From Pseudomonas ekonensis (GTDB lineage: Bacteria; Pseudomonadota; Gammaproteobacteria; Pseudomonadales; Pseudomonadaceae), in NCBI RefSeq assembly GCF_019145435.1, contig NZ_JAHSTS010000002.1, forward strand, positions 2,142,001-2,206,000: a stretch of DNA of 64,000 nucleotides, given 5' to 3'. The notes under the pieces were generated by a model. That model had not been told where the DNA came from and ran no database searches. It worked only from the letters and a program-made list of their open reading frames with translations. Position 1 is the stretch's first letter, and each line of letters begins with the position of its first letter. Made by a program: the position numbers and the translations under genes. Of this stretch, positions 48,266 through 57,182 are shown piece after piece.

Positions 48266-49930
48266 TTAGTGGAACAGCACCGCCGTCTTCTGCAGGGTCA
48301 CCCACACGCCCCACGCCAGCGGAATGCCCACCGCCAGCCAGGCGGCGATCGCCAGCGGCTTGCTGCCCGGCGCGGCTTTCCACTCAAGCACCGTGGTGGC
48401 GTCGGCGCCCTTGTCGTGGCCCAGCGCCTGTTCGGCGGCCAGTTCGGCGTCGGTCATGAAGTACTTGTCGGCCACCGGACGCACCAGCAGGTTGCACAGG
48501 AAGCCCAGCACCAGCAGGCCGGCGAGGATGTACAGGGTGATGTCGTAGGCGGCGGCGCGCTCGACGCCGATGCTCAGCTGATACTCGCGCAGGTAGTTCA
48601 CCAGCACCGGGCCGAGCACGCCGGCAGCGGCCCAGGCGGTCAGCAGGCGACCGTGGATCGCGCCGACCATCTGCGTGCCGAACAGGTCGGCCAGGTAGGC
48701 CGGAACGGTGGCGAAACCGCCGCCGTACATCGACAGGATGATGCAGAACGCGGCCACGAACAGCGCGACGTTGCCCAGGTGGCCAAGGTTCGGGATCAGC
48801 GCGTAGAGGGCGAAGCCCAGGGCGAAGAACACGAAATAGGTGTTCTTGCGGCCCAGGTAGTCCGAGAACGAGGCCCAGAAGAACCGGCCGCCGATGTTGA
48901 ACAGGCTCAGCAGCCCGGTGAAGCCGGCGGCGATCGCAGCGATCGAAGCCAGTTGCGAGGCGTCGAGCTGGCCGAACGGCAGGTCGTTGCCCAGCAGCTT
49001 GCCGCCGAACACTTCCTGCAGCAGCGGCGAAGCCATGCCGAGAATGCCGATGCCGGCGGAGACGTTCAGGCACAGCACCAGCCACACCAGGCGGAACTGC
49101 GGGGTCTTCCAGGCCACCTTCACGTGCACGTGACGGTGGGTGATCATCGCGTTCGACGCCTTCTTCGCCGGCGCGGTCCAGCCTTCAGGCTTCCAGCCGG
49201 TCGGCGGAACGCGGTAGGCCAGGGCACCGCCGATCATGAACACGAAGTAGATCGCGGCCATCGCCACGAAGCTCTGCCAGACGCCCACGCCTTGCGGCGA
49301 AGCGAAGTGGCTCATCAGCGCGGTCGCCAGCGGGGCACCGACCATCGCACCGCCGCCGAAGCCCATGATCGCCATGCCGGTGGCCATGCCGCGCTTGTCC
49401 GGGAACCACTTGATCAGGGTCGAGACGGGCGAGATGTAGCCCAGGCCCAGACCGATGCCGCCGATCACGCCCGAACCGATCCACATCAGCCAGATCTGGT
49501 GGGTGTAGATGCCCAGCGCAGAGATCAGCAGACCGCCGCACCAGCACAGCGCCGACACCACGCCGGCCTTGCGGGGACCGGCGTGTTCGAGCCAGCCGCC
49601 CCAGATCGCCGCCGAGCAGCCGAGGAAGATGAAGAACAGGGTGTAGATCCAGCCGAGCATGGAGATCGGCCAGTCGCATTGCGAAGAGAAGACCTGTGCG
49701 ATGAAGCTCATGTCCGGAGCGCAGGCCACCGGCGCGGTGATGCCAAGCGCCTTGGACAGCGGCAGCCAGAACACCGAGAAACCGTAGGCCATGCCGATGC
49801 ACAGGTGGATGGCCAGCGCGGCCGGTGGAACCAGCCAGCGGTTGAAGCCGGGCTTGGCGATGATGCGTTCCTTGGACAGGAACGCGGGCTCGGCGGCGCG
49901 AAGGCCGTCCGCCGTGATGCTCGTGCTCAT
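48266..49930 (-). CDS. OFA-type MFS transporter (oxalate/formate antiporter family)
   Basis: This is a 554-residue inner-membrane transporter with 12 predicted helices. Residues resemble the OFA group: WLVPPAALAIHLCIGMAYGFSVFWLPLS, the loop DKRGMATGMAIMGFGGGAMVGAPLA, and GRFFWASFSDYLGRKNTYFVFF. An extra cysteine-containing loop (APVACAPDMSFIAQVFSSQCDW) and a long cytoplasmic insert at about 225-260 are notable. ATG 49930 gives the natural N-terminus. Substrate is unknown; carboxylates are likely for this family. It is divergent from the PanZ-like gene. Confidence 0.88.
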   Translation of the reverse strand: MSTSITADGLRAAEPAFLSKERIIAKPGFNRWLVPPAALAIHLCIGMAYGFSVFWLPLSKALGITAPVACAPDMSFIAQVFSSQCDWPISMLGWIYTLFFIFLGCSAAIWGGWLEHAGPRKAGVVSALCWCGGLLISALGIYTHQIWLMWIGSGVIGGIGLGLGYISPVSTLIKWFPDKRGMATGMAIMGFGGGAMVGAPLATALMSHFASPQGVGVWQSFVAMAAIYFVFMIGGALAYRVPPTGWKPEGWTAPAKKASNAMITHRHVHVKVAWKTPQFRLVWLVLCLNVSAGIGILGMASPLLQEVFGGKLLGNDLPFGQLDASQLASIAAIAAGFTGLLSLFNIGGRFFWASFSDYLGRKNTYFVFFALGFALYALIPNLGHLGNVALFVAAFCIILSMYGGGFATVPAYLADLFGTQMVGAIHGRLLTAWAAAGVLGPVLVNYLREYQLSIGVERAAAYDITLYILAGLLVLGFLCNLLVRPVADKYFMTDAELAAEQALGHDKGADATTVLEWKAAPGSKPLAIAAWLAVGIPLAWGVWVTLQKTAVLFH

Positions 49931-50155
49931 TGTGTATCCCCCAATTATTAGAATGGTTCGCCAGCCACTGCTCACCCTCGGCCTTGATGCACGCAGGCAT
50001 GACCGTTGTTTTGGGGTGAAGCTCCTTGATGGCGCGACGTTAAGTCGCAGAAGGACGGACGAACGGGCGAAGGTTACCATTTGCAGGTGACAGAAAAACC
50101 AAACTGATATCACCTTTTTCACGTCATCTGATCTCGTATCACTCAGGAAAACCCC

Positions 50156-50560
50156 ATGCCGATCATTGTCCAAGCGCTGAACGCCGCCGATTCCCGCGAT
50201 CGGGAGGATTTAGAGAAGATCTACCGCGATGCGCCGCCGTGGCTGTTCGCGCCGTTTTCCGGGGCTTTGCAATTGACCGAAGAGGCCCTGGCCGACGGCA
50301 CGCTCATCGCCGGTCGCTTCAACGACCGGCTGCTGGGCGCGGCACGTCTGCGACCCCAGGGCAACGTCTGGTACTTGTCCCATTTGTGCGTCAGAAAAGT
50401 CACCCGCCGTCGTGGCGTTGCCGAGCGGTTGGTGAACGAAGCGCGGAAAATGGCGTCGCAAGCGGGGGCCCGATTACGCCTGCAGGCCCCGGCCGGCCAT
50501 CTCGAGGCCCAGGCGCTGGCGGCCAAGCTGCATCTGCCGCTGGACGTACTGCCCCTGTGA
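50156..50560 (+). CDS. PanZ-like GNAT-fold protein
   Basis: This 134-residue protein has an acetyltransferase fold with an acetyl-CoA-type loop VRKVTRRRGVAERLVNEA, matching PanZ (PanM), the acetyl-CoA-sensing partner that promotes maturation of aspartate decarboxylase PanD. It also has RFNDRLLGAARLRP, as in PanZ. A simple N-acetyltransferase is the alternative. It is a single gene divergent from the MFS transporter. Confidence 0.75.
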   Translation: MPIIVQALNAADSRDREDLEKIYRDAPPWLFAPFSGALQLTEEALADGTLIAGRFNDRLLGAARLRPQGNVWYLSHLCVRKVTRRRGVAERLVNEARKMASQAGARLRLQAPAGHLEAQALAAKLHLPLDVLPL

Positions 50561-50637
50561 AGCCACACCAGCCGGAGGGCATGCGGCGCTATACTCCCCG
50601 GCTAATTTACGAATTCGACTAACACAAGGACTCGCCC

Positions 50638-52860
50638 ATGAAAGCGTTCGGCAAAATCCTGGGTCTGGTGCTTCTGGGTCTGTTGCTGATCATCGTGGCG
50701 GCAGGCTTTGCCCTGACCCACTTCTTCGATCCCAACGACTACAAGGACGAAATCCGCCAGATTGCCCGCGACAAGGCCCACATCGAGCTGACGCTCAACG
50801 GCGACATCGGCTGGAGCCTGTTCCCGTGGCTCGGCCTGGAGCTGCACGAGGCCAGCGTCGCGACCCTGGCCAAACCTGCCGAACCGTTCGCCGACCTGCA
50901 GATGCTCGGCCTGTCCGTGCGCGTGCTGCCGCTGCTGCGCCGCGAGGTGCAGATGAGCGACGTGCGCGTCGAAGGCCTGAACCTGCGCCTGAGCCGCGAC
51001 AAGACCGGCCACGGAAACTGGGAGGACATCGGCAAGGTGCCGGCGCCGGCCGGCAGCACCCCGCCGGCTGCGCCAGGCACATCCGCCGCCGAGGCGCCGG
51101 CCCAGCCGGAAAAGCCGGCGCAGCCGATCCGCCTCGACATCGACAGCCTGACCGTCAACAACGCCCGCGTCGAATACAACGACGAGCATACCGGCAAGCA
51201 GTTCAGCGCCGAGAGCATCCAGCTGAGCACCGGCGCGGTGCACGACTCGACCAACATTCCGGTGAAGGCCACCGCGTTCCTGGGCACCAACCAACCGGTG
51301 CTGCGCGTGCGCACCGAACTCAACGGCGAACTGCGCTTCGAGCGCGCGCTGCAACGCTACAAGTTCGAAGACCTGAAGCTGAGCGGCGAACTGGCCGGCG
51401 ACCCGCTGCAGGGCAAGACCGTCACCTTCGCCGCCCAAGGCCAGATGCTGCTGGACAAGGCCGCGAACGTCGCCGAATGGACCGGCATCAAGATTTCCGT
51501 GAACCAGTTGCGCGCCTTGGGCGAGCTGAAAGCCAACGACCTCGACAAGACGCCGCAGATCAGTGGCGGCATCTCCATCGCCCAGTTCGACCTGGCGAAG
51601 TTCGTCGACAGCATCGGCCAGACCCTGCCGGCCATGGCCGAAGGCAGCCTGAGCAAGGTCGAGCTGGTCAGCCGCGTCTCGGCCACGCCGACCAGCGCGG
51701 CGCTCGACAACATCAACCTGAAGCTCGACGACAGCAGCTTCAGCGGCCGCATCGCCGTCGAGGACTTCGCCAAGCAATCGCTGCGGGCGATCCTCAAGGC
51801 CGACACGTTCAACGTCGACCGCTACCTGCCGCCCAAGTCCGCCCAGGCCAGCAGCGCCGCCCAGGTGCGCCAGGCCGAGGTCGCCAGCACCGAGGCCGAT
51901 GCCATGGCCGGCGCCGGCTCCACGCCGCTGCCGGAGAAACCGAGCAAGAGCGCCTGGAGCACCGAGCGTCTGTTCCCGGTGGAGCGCCTGGGCAAGCTCG
52001 ACGTGGACGCCGACCTGACCTTCGGCCAGTTGACCCTGGACAAGCTGCCGATCCAGAACGCCGCGCTCAAGGCCACCGGCCAGGGCGGCCTGCTGACCCT
52101 GGAGAACCTGCGCGGCGAACTGTTCAACGGCGACTTCGAAGCCAAGGGCACCCTCGACGTGCGCCCGAGCGCGCCGGTGCTGAACCTGCAGACCCGGATC
52201 AACCGCGTCCCGGTGGAGAAGATCCTCGAAAGCCAGGGCAAGAACCCGCCGGTCAAAGGGCTGGTCAACCTCACCGGCAACTTCACCGCCAGCGGCAACA
52301 GCCAGCAGGCGCTGGTCGAGACCCTCAACGGCAACGCCGGGTTCGTGATCAACAACGGCGTGCTGCTCAACGCCAACCTGGAACAGCAACTGTGCAAGGG
52401 CATCGCCACCCTCAACCGCAAGTCCCTCAGCGGCGAGCCGCGGGGCAAGGACACGCCGTTCCAGGAGCTCAAGGGTAACCTGACCTTGCGTAACGGCGTG
52501 GCCAGCAACCCGGACCTGAAGGTGCGCATCCCCGGCATGACGGTCAACGGTGACGGCGACGTGGATCTGCGGGTACTGGGCATGGATTACCGTGTGGGCA
52601 TCATCGTCGAGGGCGACACCAGCGCCATGCCGGATCCGGCCTGCCAGGTCGGCGAGAAGTTCGTCGGCGTCGAATGGCCGCTGCGCTGCCGCGGACCGCT
52701 GGAGCTGGGCGCCAAGGCTTGTCGGGTGGACAACGAACGCCTGGGCCAGGTCGCCAGCAAACTGGCCGGCGACCGGATCAGCGAGAAGATCGACGAAAAA
52801 CTGGGCGACAAGGTCAGCCCTGAACTGAAGAACGCATTGAAGGGGCTGTTCAAGCGATGA
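50638..52860 (+). CDS. AsmA family protein
   Basis: This is a 740-residue protein with an N-terminal signal anchor (ILGLVLLGLLLIIVAAGFALTHFF) and a long periplasmic body. It shows the AsmA N-terminal domain (DPNDYKDEIRQIARDKAHIELTLNGDIGWSLFPWLGLEL), a Pro/Ala linker at about 135-160, and C-terminal AsmA_2-type repeats. AsmA-like proteins form bridges for phospholipid transfer between membranes. It is coupled to mutY by a four-base overlap. Confidence 0.93.
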   Translation: MKAFGKILGLVLLGLLLIIVAAGFALTHFFDPNDYKDEIRQIARDKAHIELTLNGDIGWSLFPWLGLELHEASVATLAKPAEPFADLQMLGLSVRVLPLLRREVQMSDVRVEGLNLRLSRDKTGHGNWEDIGKVPAPAGSTPPAAPGTSAAEAPAQPEKPAQPIRLDIDSLTVNNARVEYNDEHTGKQFSAESIQLSTGAVHDSTNIPVKATAFLGTNQPVLRVRTELNGELRFERALQRYKFEDLKLSGELAGDPLQGKTVTFAAQGQMLLDKAANVAEWTGIKISVNQLRALGELKANDLDKTPQISGGISIAQFDLAKFVDSIGQTLPAMAEGSLSKVELVSRVSATPTSAALDNINLKLDDSSFSGRIAVEDFAKQSLRAILKADTFNVDRYLPPKSAQASSAAQVRQAEVASTEADAMAGAGSTPLPEKPSKSAWSTERLFPVERLGKLDVDADLTFGQLTLDKLPIQNAALKATGQGGLLTLENLRGELFNGDFEAKGTLDVRPSAPVLNLQTRINRVPVEKILESQGKNPPVKGLVNLTGNFTASGNSQQALVETLNGNAGFVINNGVLLNANLEQQLCKGIATLNRKSLSGEPRGKDTPFQELKGNLTLRNGVASNPDLKVRIPGMTVNGDGDVDLRVLGMDYRVGIIVEGDTSAMPDPACQVGEKFVGVEWPLRCRGPLELGAKACRVDNERLGQVASKLAGDRISEKIDEKLGDKVSPELKNALKGLFKR

Positions 52861-53924
52861 GAGCGGAGCAGTTTTCAACGGCGGTGCTGGACTGGTACGA
52901 CCGCCACGGCCGCCACGACCTGCCCTGGCAGCAGGGCATCAACCCGTACCGGGTGTGGGTGTCGGAGATCATGTTGCAGCAGACCCAGGTCAGCACCGTG
53001 CTCAACTACTTCGACCGCTTCATGGCCGCGCTGCCCACGGTGCAGGCGCTGGCCGAAGCGCCGGAAGACGAAGTGCTGCACCTATGGACGGGCCTGGGCT
53101 ACTACACCCGCGCCCGCAACCTGCAGAAGACCGCAAAGATCGTCGTCAGCCAATACGGCGGCGAATTTCCGCGGGATGTGGAAAAGCTCACGGAGCTGCC
53201 GGGCATCGGCCTGTCCACCGCCGGGGCGATCGCCAGCATCAGCATGGGCCTGCGCGCGCCGATCCTCGACGGCAACGTCAAACGGGTGCTGGCGCGCTTC
53301 ACCGCCCAGGAAGGCTATCCGGGCGAACCGAAGGTGGCCAAGCAGCTGTGGGCCGCCGCCGAGCGCTTCACGCCCAAGGATCGGGTCAACGCCTACACCC
53401 AGGCGATGATGGACCTGGGCGCCACCCTGTGCACCCGCAGCAAGCCGAGCTGCCTGCTGTGTCCGCTGGAGAAGGGCTGCGAGGCGCACATGCTGGGCCT
53501 TGAGACCCGCTACCCGATCCCCAAGCCGCGCAAGGCGATCCCGCAGAAGCGCACGCTGATGCCGATGCTGAGCAACGGCGCGGGCGCGATCCTGCTTTAC
53601 CGCCGCCCGTCCACCGGGTTGTGGGGCGGCCTGTGGAGCCTGCCGGAGCTCGACGGCCTCGACGACCTGCAACACCTGGCCGACCAGCATTCGCTGGCGC
53701 TCGGCGAGCAGCAGGCGCTGCCCGGCCTCGTCCACACCTTCAGCCACTTCCAGCTGTCCATCGAACCCTGGCTGGTGCAGGTCCGGGAGACCGGCCATCA
53801 CGTGGCCGAGGCCGACTGGCTCTGGTATAACCTCGCCACCCCGCCGCGCCTGGGCCTCGCCGCCCCGGTCAAGACCTTGCTCGAACGCGCGGCCGCCGTA
53901 ATGAATGCAGGAGTGTCGCCATGA
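52857..53924 (+). CDS. mutY: A/G-specific adenine DNA glycosylase MutY
   Basis: This 355-residue repair enzyme removes adenine opposite 8-oxoguanine. The N-terminal domain has [12 protein letters not shown] with the catalytic Glu, the helix-hairpin-helix [12 protein letters not shown] and the Asp in [12 protein letters not shown]. The iron-sulfur cluster ligands are spaced C-x6-C-x2-C-x5-C ([17 protein letters not shown]). The C-terminal NUDIX-like domain recognises 8-oxoG. It overlaps yggX by four bases. Confidence 0.97.
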   Translation: MRAEQFSTAVLDWYDRHGRHDLPWQQGINPYRVWVSEIMLQQTQVSTVLNYFDRFMAALPTVQALAEAPEDEVLHLWTGLGYYTRARNLQKTAKIVVSQYGGEFPRDVEKLTELPGIGLSTAGAIASISMGLRAPILDGNVKRVLARFTAQEGYPGEPKVAKQLWAAAERFTPKDRVNAYTQAMMDLGATLCTRSKPSCLLCPLEKGCEAHMLGLETRYPIPKPRKAIPQKRTLMPMLSNGAGAILLYRRPSTGLWGGLWSLPELDGLDDLQHLADQHSLALGEQQALPGLVHTFSHFQLSIEPWLVQVRETGHHVAEADWLWYNLATPPRLGLAAPVKTLLERAAAVMNAGVSP

Positions 53925-54193
53925 CCCGTACCGTAATGTGCCGCAAATACAAAGAACAGCTCGAAGGCCTGGAGCGTCCTCCGTACCCGGGGCCCAAGGG
54001 CCAGGACATCTTCGAGCACGTCTCGGCCAAGGCCTGGGCCGACTGGCAGAAGCACCAGACCCTGCTGATCAACGAAAAGCGCCTGAACATGATGAACGCC
54101 GAAGACCGCAAATTCATCCAGGGCGAAATGGACAAGTACTTCAGCGGCGAGGAATACGCCCAGGCCGAAGGCTACGTTCCGCCTGCGGAGTAA
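53921..54193 (+). CDS. yggX: Oxidative damage protection protein YggX
   Basis: This 90-residue protein of the YggX family is linked to iron trafficking and protection of Fe-S clusters. It begins [20 protein letters not shown] with the conserved Cys, and has [28 protein letters not shown] and the [12 protein letters not shown] end. It is coupled to mutY through ATGA, as is common in gamma-proteobacteria. Confidence 0.96.
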   Translation: MTRTVMCRKYKEQLEGLERPPYPGPKGQDIFEHVSAKAWADWQKHQTLLINEKRLNMMNAEDRKFIQGEMDKYFSGEEYAQAEGYVPPAE

Positions 54194-54258
54194 ACCCCGC
54201 GAAATTGGGGGTCGGATCGTAAGCGACGGAATTAATTTAAGAAATTTTAAAAAAGTCG

Positions 54259-54287
54259 TTGACGTGAATCCGAAAAACCCTTTTAAT
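54259..54287 (+). promoter_or_regulatory. Sigma-70 promoter of tRNA-Phe
   Basis: TTGACG and TTTAAT are separated by 17 bases, and a GC-rich discriminator (GCGCCCC) follows, typical of stringently controlled tRNA promoters. The start would be near 54294. Confidence 0.75.
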
Positions 54288-54297
54288 GCGCCCCGTT

Positions 54298-54373
54298 GCC
54301 CAGATAGCTCAGTCGGTAGAGCAGGGGATTGAAAATCCCCGTGTCGGCGGTTCGATTCCGTCTCTGGGCACCA
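54298..54373 (+). tRNA. pheT: tRNA-Phe(GAA)
   Basis: This is a 76-base cloverleaf. The acceptor stem GCCCAGA pairs with TCTGGGC and the 3' end carries encoded ACCA. The anticodon stem is GGGGA..TCCCC with loop TTGAAAA, giving anticodon GAA. The T arm contains GTTCGATTC. The gene symbol is only a generic label for the phenylalanine tRNA. Confidence 0.97.
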
Positions 54374-54382
54374 CATACCGAA

Positions 54383-54413
54383 AACCCTGAATCGAAAGAT
54401 TCAGGGTTTTTTT
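54383..54413 (+). terminator. Intrinsic terminator after tRNA-Phe
   Basis: The stem AACCCTGAATC / GATTCAGGGTT with loop GAAA is followed by T7. It marks the boundary to the AT-rich island. Confidence 0.92.
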
Positions 54414-54738
54414 ATGCCCGGAATTTGGCGACCGATAGACCTCGCCTCGAATGTCGCGTTGCCAGGCGAATCCCTCTCGCCTCCTCCTCTGATGCCCTGC
54501 CGAAATCATCAAAATGCTCCCGAGCATTGCGTTCTCACGCAGACCTCTCCTGCATGTAGCAGATCGACAACTCCTACAAATCAACAACCTCATTCCCATA
54601 GAAAGCACAGCCGCAGAGCACAACATCGATTTAGAAATGAGAGCTATAGTTTGTACCGACAAAAACGCCCTCAACCGAAAAGCGCACAACCTTTCAGATC
54701 GGCCGTAAGCAAAAGACTCTTATGGAAAGGGAATTAAA
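54414..54738 (+). other. AT-rich gap before the AvcD-like gene; candidate regulatory RNA
   Basis: This 325-base stretch between the tRNA-Phe terminator and the deaminase gene has lower GC than the core genome. No convincing gene is seen; one open frame at 54514-54708 lacks a clear ribosome-binding site and family resemblance. In the published AvcID anti-phage modules a noncoding RNA (AvcI) that inhibits the deaminase lies upstream of avcD, so an equivalent could be here. A possible -10 box (TATAGT, 54645-54650) exists without a good -35. This is inference only. Confidence 0.3.
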
Positions 54739-56493
54739 ATGCGATTTGATGGAAGCATCGAAGACCTAAAGAAGAAGCTTGAACCTATTACCTCTGCCGG
54801 AGAATGGTACGAGATCAACGAAAACCAATATCAGTTCAAGACCAGGAGTAATGGCATCCTAAACTGGTTTCCTGCCACCGGCGGCATATCGTTCCAAGGC
54901 AATGCTGAGTCCGTAAAAAAGCTGAAGTCTTCGGTACAGTCACTTCTGAATTCTGAAACCAAAAAAATCCAGAATATTGACAGTCCTACCATCAGCACCG
55001 AGGAATTTGTTTCCGAGCTTTCAATTGAAGACACAACAGAAAAAACATACTTTATTGACAATACCTACTCCGACTCGGAGCTTATCATTGGTCTCGTAGG
55101 CACAATTGGAACAGACCTCCCTGAAGTATCGAAGCTCATAACCGACCGACTGAAAGCGTTCAACTACAAAACGCAAAATATAAAAATCTCTACCGACATA
55201 ATCGCCAACATTGGCACCCCCACGGAAAGCATTAATGAATTTGATCGAATAAGCTCTTACATGGAAGAAGGAAATCGACTCAGAAAAGAGAGCCGAGACA
55301 ACTCAATACTGGCTCTGGGCGCAGCAGCAAGAATAAGTAAACTGCGAGAAAAACCAGAACCGCTCCGTCGCAATGCATTCATCATCAACTCGCTCAAAAG
55401 CCCCGCCGAAGTTCAGAAACTCAGAAAAATCTATTCGGATGGATTTTTCCTGATAGGCGTTCACGCGGATCACACCAGAAGATACGAATACCTTACGAAA
55501 GACAAGTCGCTTACATCTGAACAAGCATCTCGCCTGATCGATAGAGACGCTGACGAAAGAGAGATATATGGACAACATACCAGTGACACCTACCACCTTT
55601 CTGACTTCTTTATCGACTACAACGGAAGTTCGGATTCCTTAAAGAAGCAGGTTTGGCGAATACTAGATCTTCTGTTTGGAAAACCCTATATAACTCCAAC
55701 CTTTGATGAATATGCCATGTTCATGGCCTTTTCCGCTTCATTACGATCAGCCGATTTATCGCGCCAAGTGGGTGCCGTGCTCACAAGAGACCGGTGCATT
55801 ATCTCTACTGGGGCAAATGACGTACCCAAAGCACATGGTGGCTTGTATTGGCCTGATACAGATCCCAAAACACGTGAAATAGCGGACATACCCGACGGCA
55901 GAGATTACATGAGGGGAGAGGACTCGAATGCAATTCAGAAAAAACTGATAATCGAGGGGATAATAGATGCCCTTCCAGAAAAATATAGAGAAGAGCTAGC
56001 TCCGCTCATAAAAAGCAGCAAAATAAAGGACATCACAGAATATGGAAGGGTCGTACACGCTGAAATGGAAGCACTTCTTTCCAGCGCAAGATCCGGGGTA
56101 AGCACGGCAGAAAGCGACCTTTATTGCACCACATTCCCATGTCATAACTGCGCCAAACACATCGTGGCGGCGGGTATAAAACGAGTCGTTTACGTTGAGC
56201 CGTACCCAAAGAGCAAAGCACTTCAGTTTCACTCAGATTCCATTTCCTTGGAAAAGGACAGCAACAATGTCATTTTCGAACCGTTTATCGGCGTTGGGCC
56301 TCGAAGCTTTTTTAACCTATTCTCAACGAATCTAGGAAGCGGATATCCGGTAGTGCGAAAAACCGATCAGGGTGAAACCATTGACTGGAAGGAAGCAGAT
56401 GCTAAATTGCGCACCCAGATGTTGCCTTGCTCCTACATGGATCGTGAAACCATAGCTGCAGCACTGCTATCAAGGTACATAGAGGAAATCTAA
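54739..56493 (+). CDS. AvcD-like deoxycytidylate deaminase, probable anti-phage effector
   Basis: This is a 584-residue protein in AT-rich DNA. From N to C: a small domain (about 1-75) with FKTRSNGILNWFPATGGISFQG; a P-loop NTPase-like domain (about 110-320) whose loop GLVGTIGTD (118-126) lacks the usual GK[ST]; and a C-terminal cytidine/dCMP deaminase domain (about 325-560) with zinc ligands HAE (440-442) and PCHNC (467-471). This two-domain NTPase-deaminase layout matches AvcD/dCTP deaminase defence proteins, which deplete dCTP/dCMP during phage infection. The extra N-terminal module is not one I can name. AAAGGGA precedes the ATG. A 50-codon ORF follows one base after its stop codon. Confidence 0.85.
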   Translation: MRFDGSIEDLKKKLEPITSAGEWYEINENQYQFKTRSNGILNWFPATGGISFQGNAESVKKLKSSVQSLLNSETKKIQNIDSPTISTEEFVSELSIEDTTEKTYFIDNTYSDSELIIGLVGTIGTDLPEVSKLITDRLKAFNYKTQNIKISTDIIANIGTPTESINEFDRISSYMEEGNRLRKESRDNSILALGAAARISKLREKPEPLRRNAFIINSLKSPAEVQKLRKIYSDGFFLIGVHADHTRRYEYLTKDKSLTSEQASRLIDRDADEREIYGQHTSDTYHLSDFFIDYNGSSDSLKKQVWRILDLLFGKPYITPTFDEYAMFMAFSASLRSADLSRQVGAVLTRDRCIISTGANDVPKAHGGLYWPDTDPKTREIADIPDGRDYMRGEDSNAIQKKLIIEGIIDALPEKYREELAPLIKSSKIKDITEYGRVVHAEMEALLSSARSGVSTAESDLYCTTFPCHNCAKHIVAAGIKRVVYVEPYPKSKALQFHSDSISLEKDSNNVIFEPFIGVGPRSFFNLFSTNLGSGYPVVRKTDQGETIDWKEADAKLRTQMLPCSYMDRETIAAALLSRYIEEI

Positions 56494-56494
56494 T

Positions 56495-56647
56495 ATGATC
56501 AACAGCAAGCAAGATTTCATTAATTACCTAAATGAGTCTCGCAAAATCGTCGATCAGTGGCCGACCTGGAAACAAGAATCGCTGAAATCCACACAAGGAA
56601 GCTCGCGCCCCTCGTCTCCACCTCCTCGAGAACGTGAAAAGGGCTGA
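56495..56647 (+). CDS. 50-residue ORF with WPTWK motif, downstream of the AvcD-like gene
   Basis: The ATG is one base after the deaminase stop codon (TAATATG), so it is probably translated by coupling. The predicted protein begins INSKQDFINYLNESRKIVDQ and continues WPTWKQESLKSTQG, ending in a Pro/Ser/Arg-rich tail. Its first half is helical and AT-rich like the deaminase gene; the last 15 codons are GC-richer. From memory, small proteins with a V-x2-WPxWK motif occur beside accessory genes in proteobacteria, but I cannot verify a family. It could be a partner or modulator of the deaminase, or a remnant. Confidence 0.6.
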   Translation: MINSKQDFINYLNESRKIVDQWPTWKQESLKSTQGSSRPSSPPPREREKG

Positions 56648-56673
56648 TGTGAGCTTCGCGACAGTCAGAGAGA

Positions 56674-56694
56674 AGCGGCGGTAGAATCGCCGCT
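56674..56694 (+). terminator. Hairpin at the end of the AT-rich island
   Basis: Perfect 7-bp stem AGCGGCG / CGCCGCT with a 7-base loop and no strong T-run, 27 bases after the small ORF. It may end the deaminase transcript. The remaining 56695-56835 shows no feature I can support. Confidence 0.45.
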
Positions 56695-56835
56695 CCTCAT
56701 AGCGAATCCAGTCCGGAATCAAGAGCGCTGCCCTTGGAGATTGGAGTTGCGTCTTTGTTTCAGATCAAACGTCCCACTCCCGTACCTTGGGCGTAGTACC
56801 TTGCCTGCCCCTTACGGAAAAGGGATGCCTACCCA

Positions 56836-57180
56836 ATGAACCAGAAACGCACCCGCGTCCCCCTGCCCCATCCGCCGCCCTACCGCGAGAGCCGCGTCTC
56901 GTTCTGGCTGACCGTGCTCGTCGGCGTGATGCTGGCCTTCGCCATCGGCGCGTCCCTCTACCTGATCGCCGATAGCCTCATCAGCGGCTCGGTCACCACG
57001 ATGAACCGCACCGGCCCGCGCCAGACCTACACCCTGGCGTCGCAGCCGGGCAGGTACTGGTTCGAGATCGTCTGGCAAGGCCTCTTCACGCTGATGATGC
57101 TGGGCGTCGTGTCGTTCGGGCTTTGGATACGGCGCAAGACGCGCCCGCCCGGTGCGCGGAGCAAGCGCACCGGGCGGTGA
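56836..57180 (+). CDS. Small two-helix membrane protein, unknown
   Basis: This is a 114-residue protein with a basic N-terminus, two TM helices (about 24-48, WLTVLVGVMLAFAIGASLYLI; about 78-98, GLFTLMMLGVVSFGLW) and a basic C-terminal tail. Base composition is back to the core level. No family is recognised. It converges with the YceK-type lipoprotein gene, two bases away. Confidence 0.65.
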   Translation: MNQKRTRVPLPHPPPYRESRVSFWLTVLVGVMLAFAIGASLYLIADSLISGSVTTMNRTGPRQTYTLASQPGRYWFEIVWQGLFTLMMLGVVSFGLWIRRKTRPPGARSKRTGR

Positions 57181-57182
57181 CC

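Noticed and set aside
50602..52878. A 758-codon minus-strand open frame opposite the AsmA gene.
   Set aside because: It is an antisense shadow with no domains, signal or ribosome-binding site; the plus-strand gene has clear AsmA features.
54514..54708. A 64-codon plus-strand ORF in the island before the deaminase gene.
   Set aside because: No good ribosome-binding site and no recognisable family; kept only as a caveat to the candidate RNA region.
54298..56835. An attachment-site duplication of the tRNA-Phe 3' end flanking the island.
   Set aside because: I looked for a second copy of the TTCGATTCCGTCTCTGGG end and found none up to 56.8 kb; there is also no integrase.
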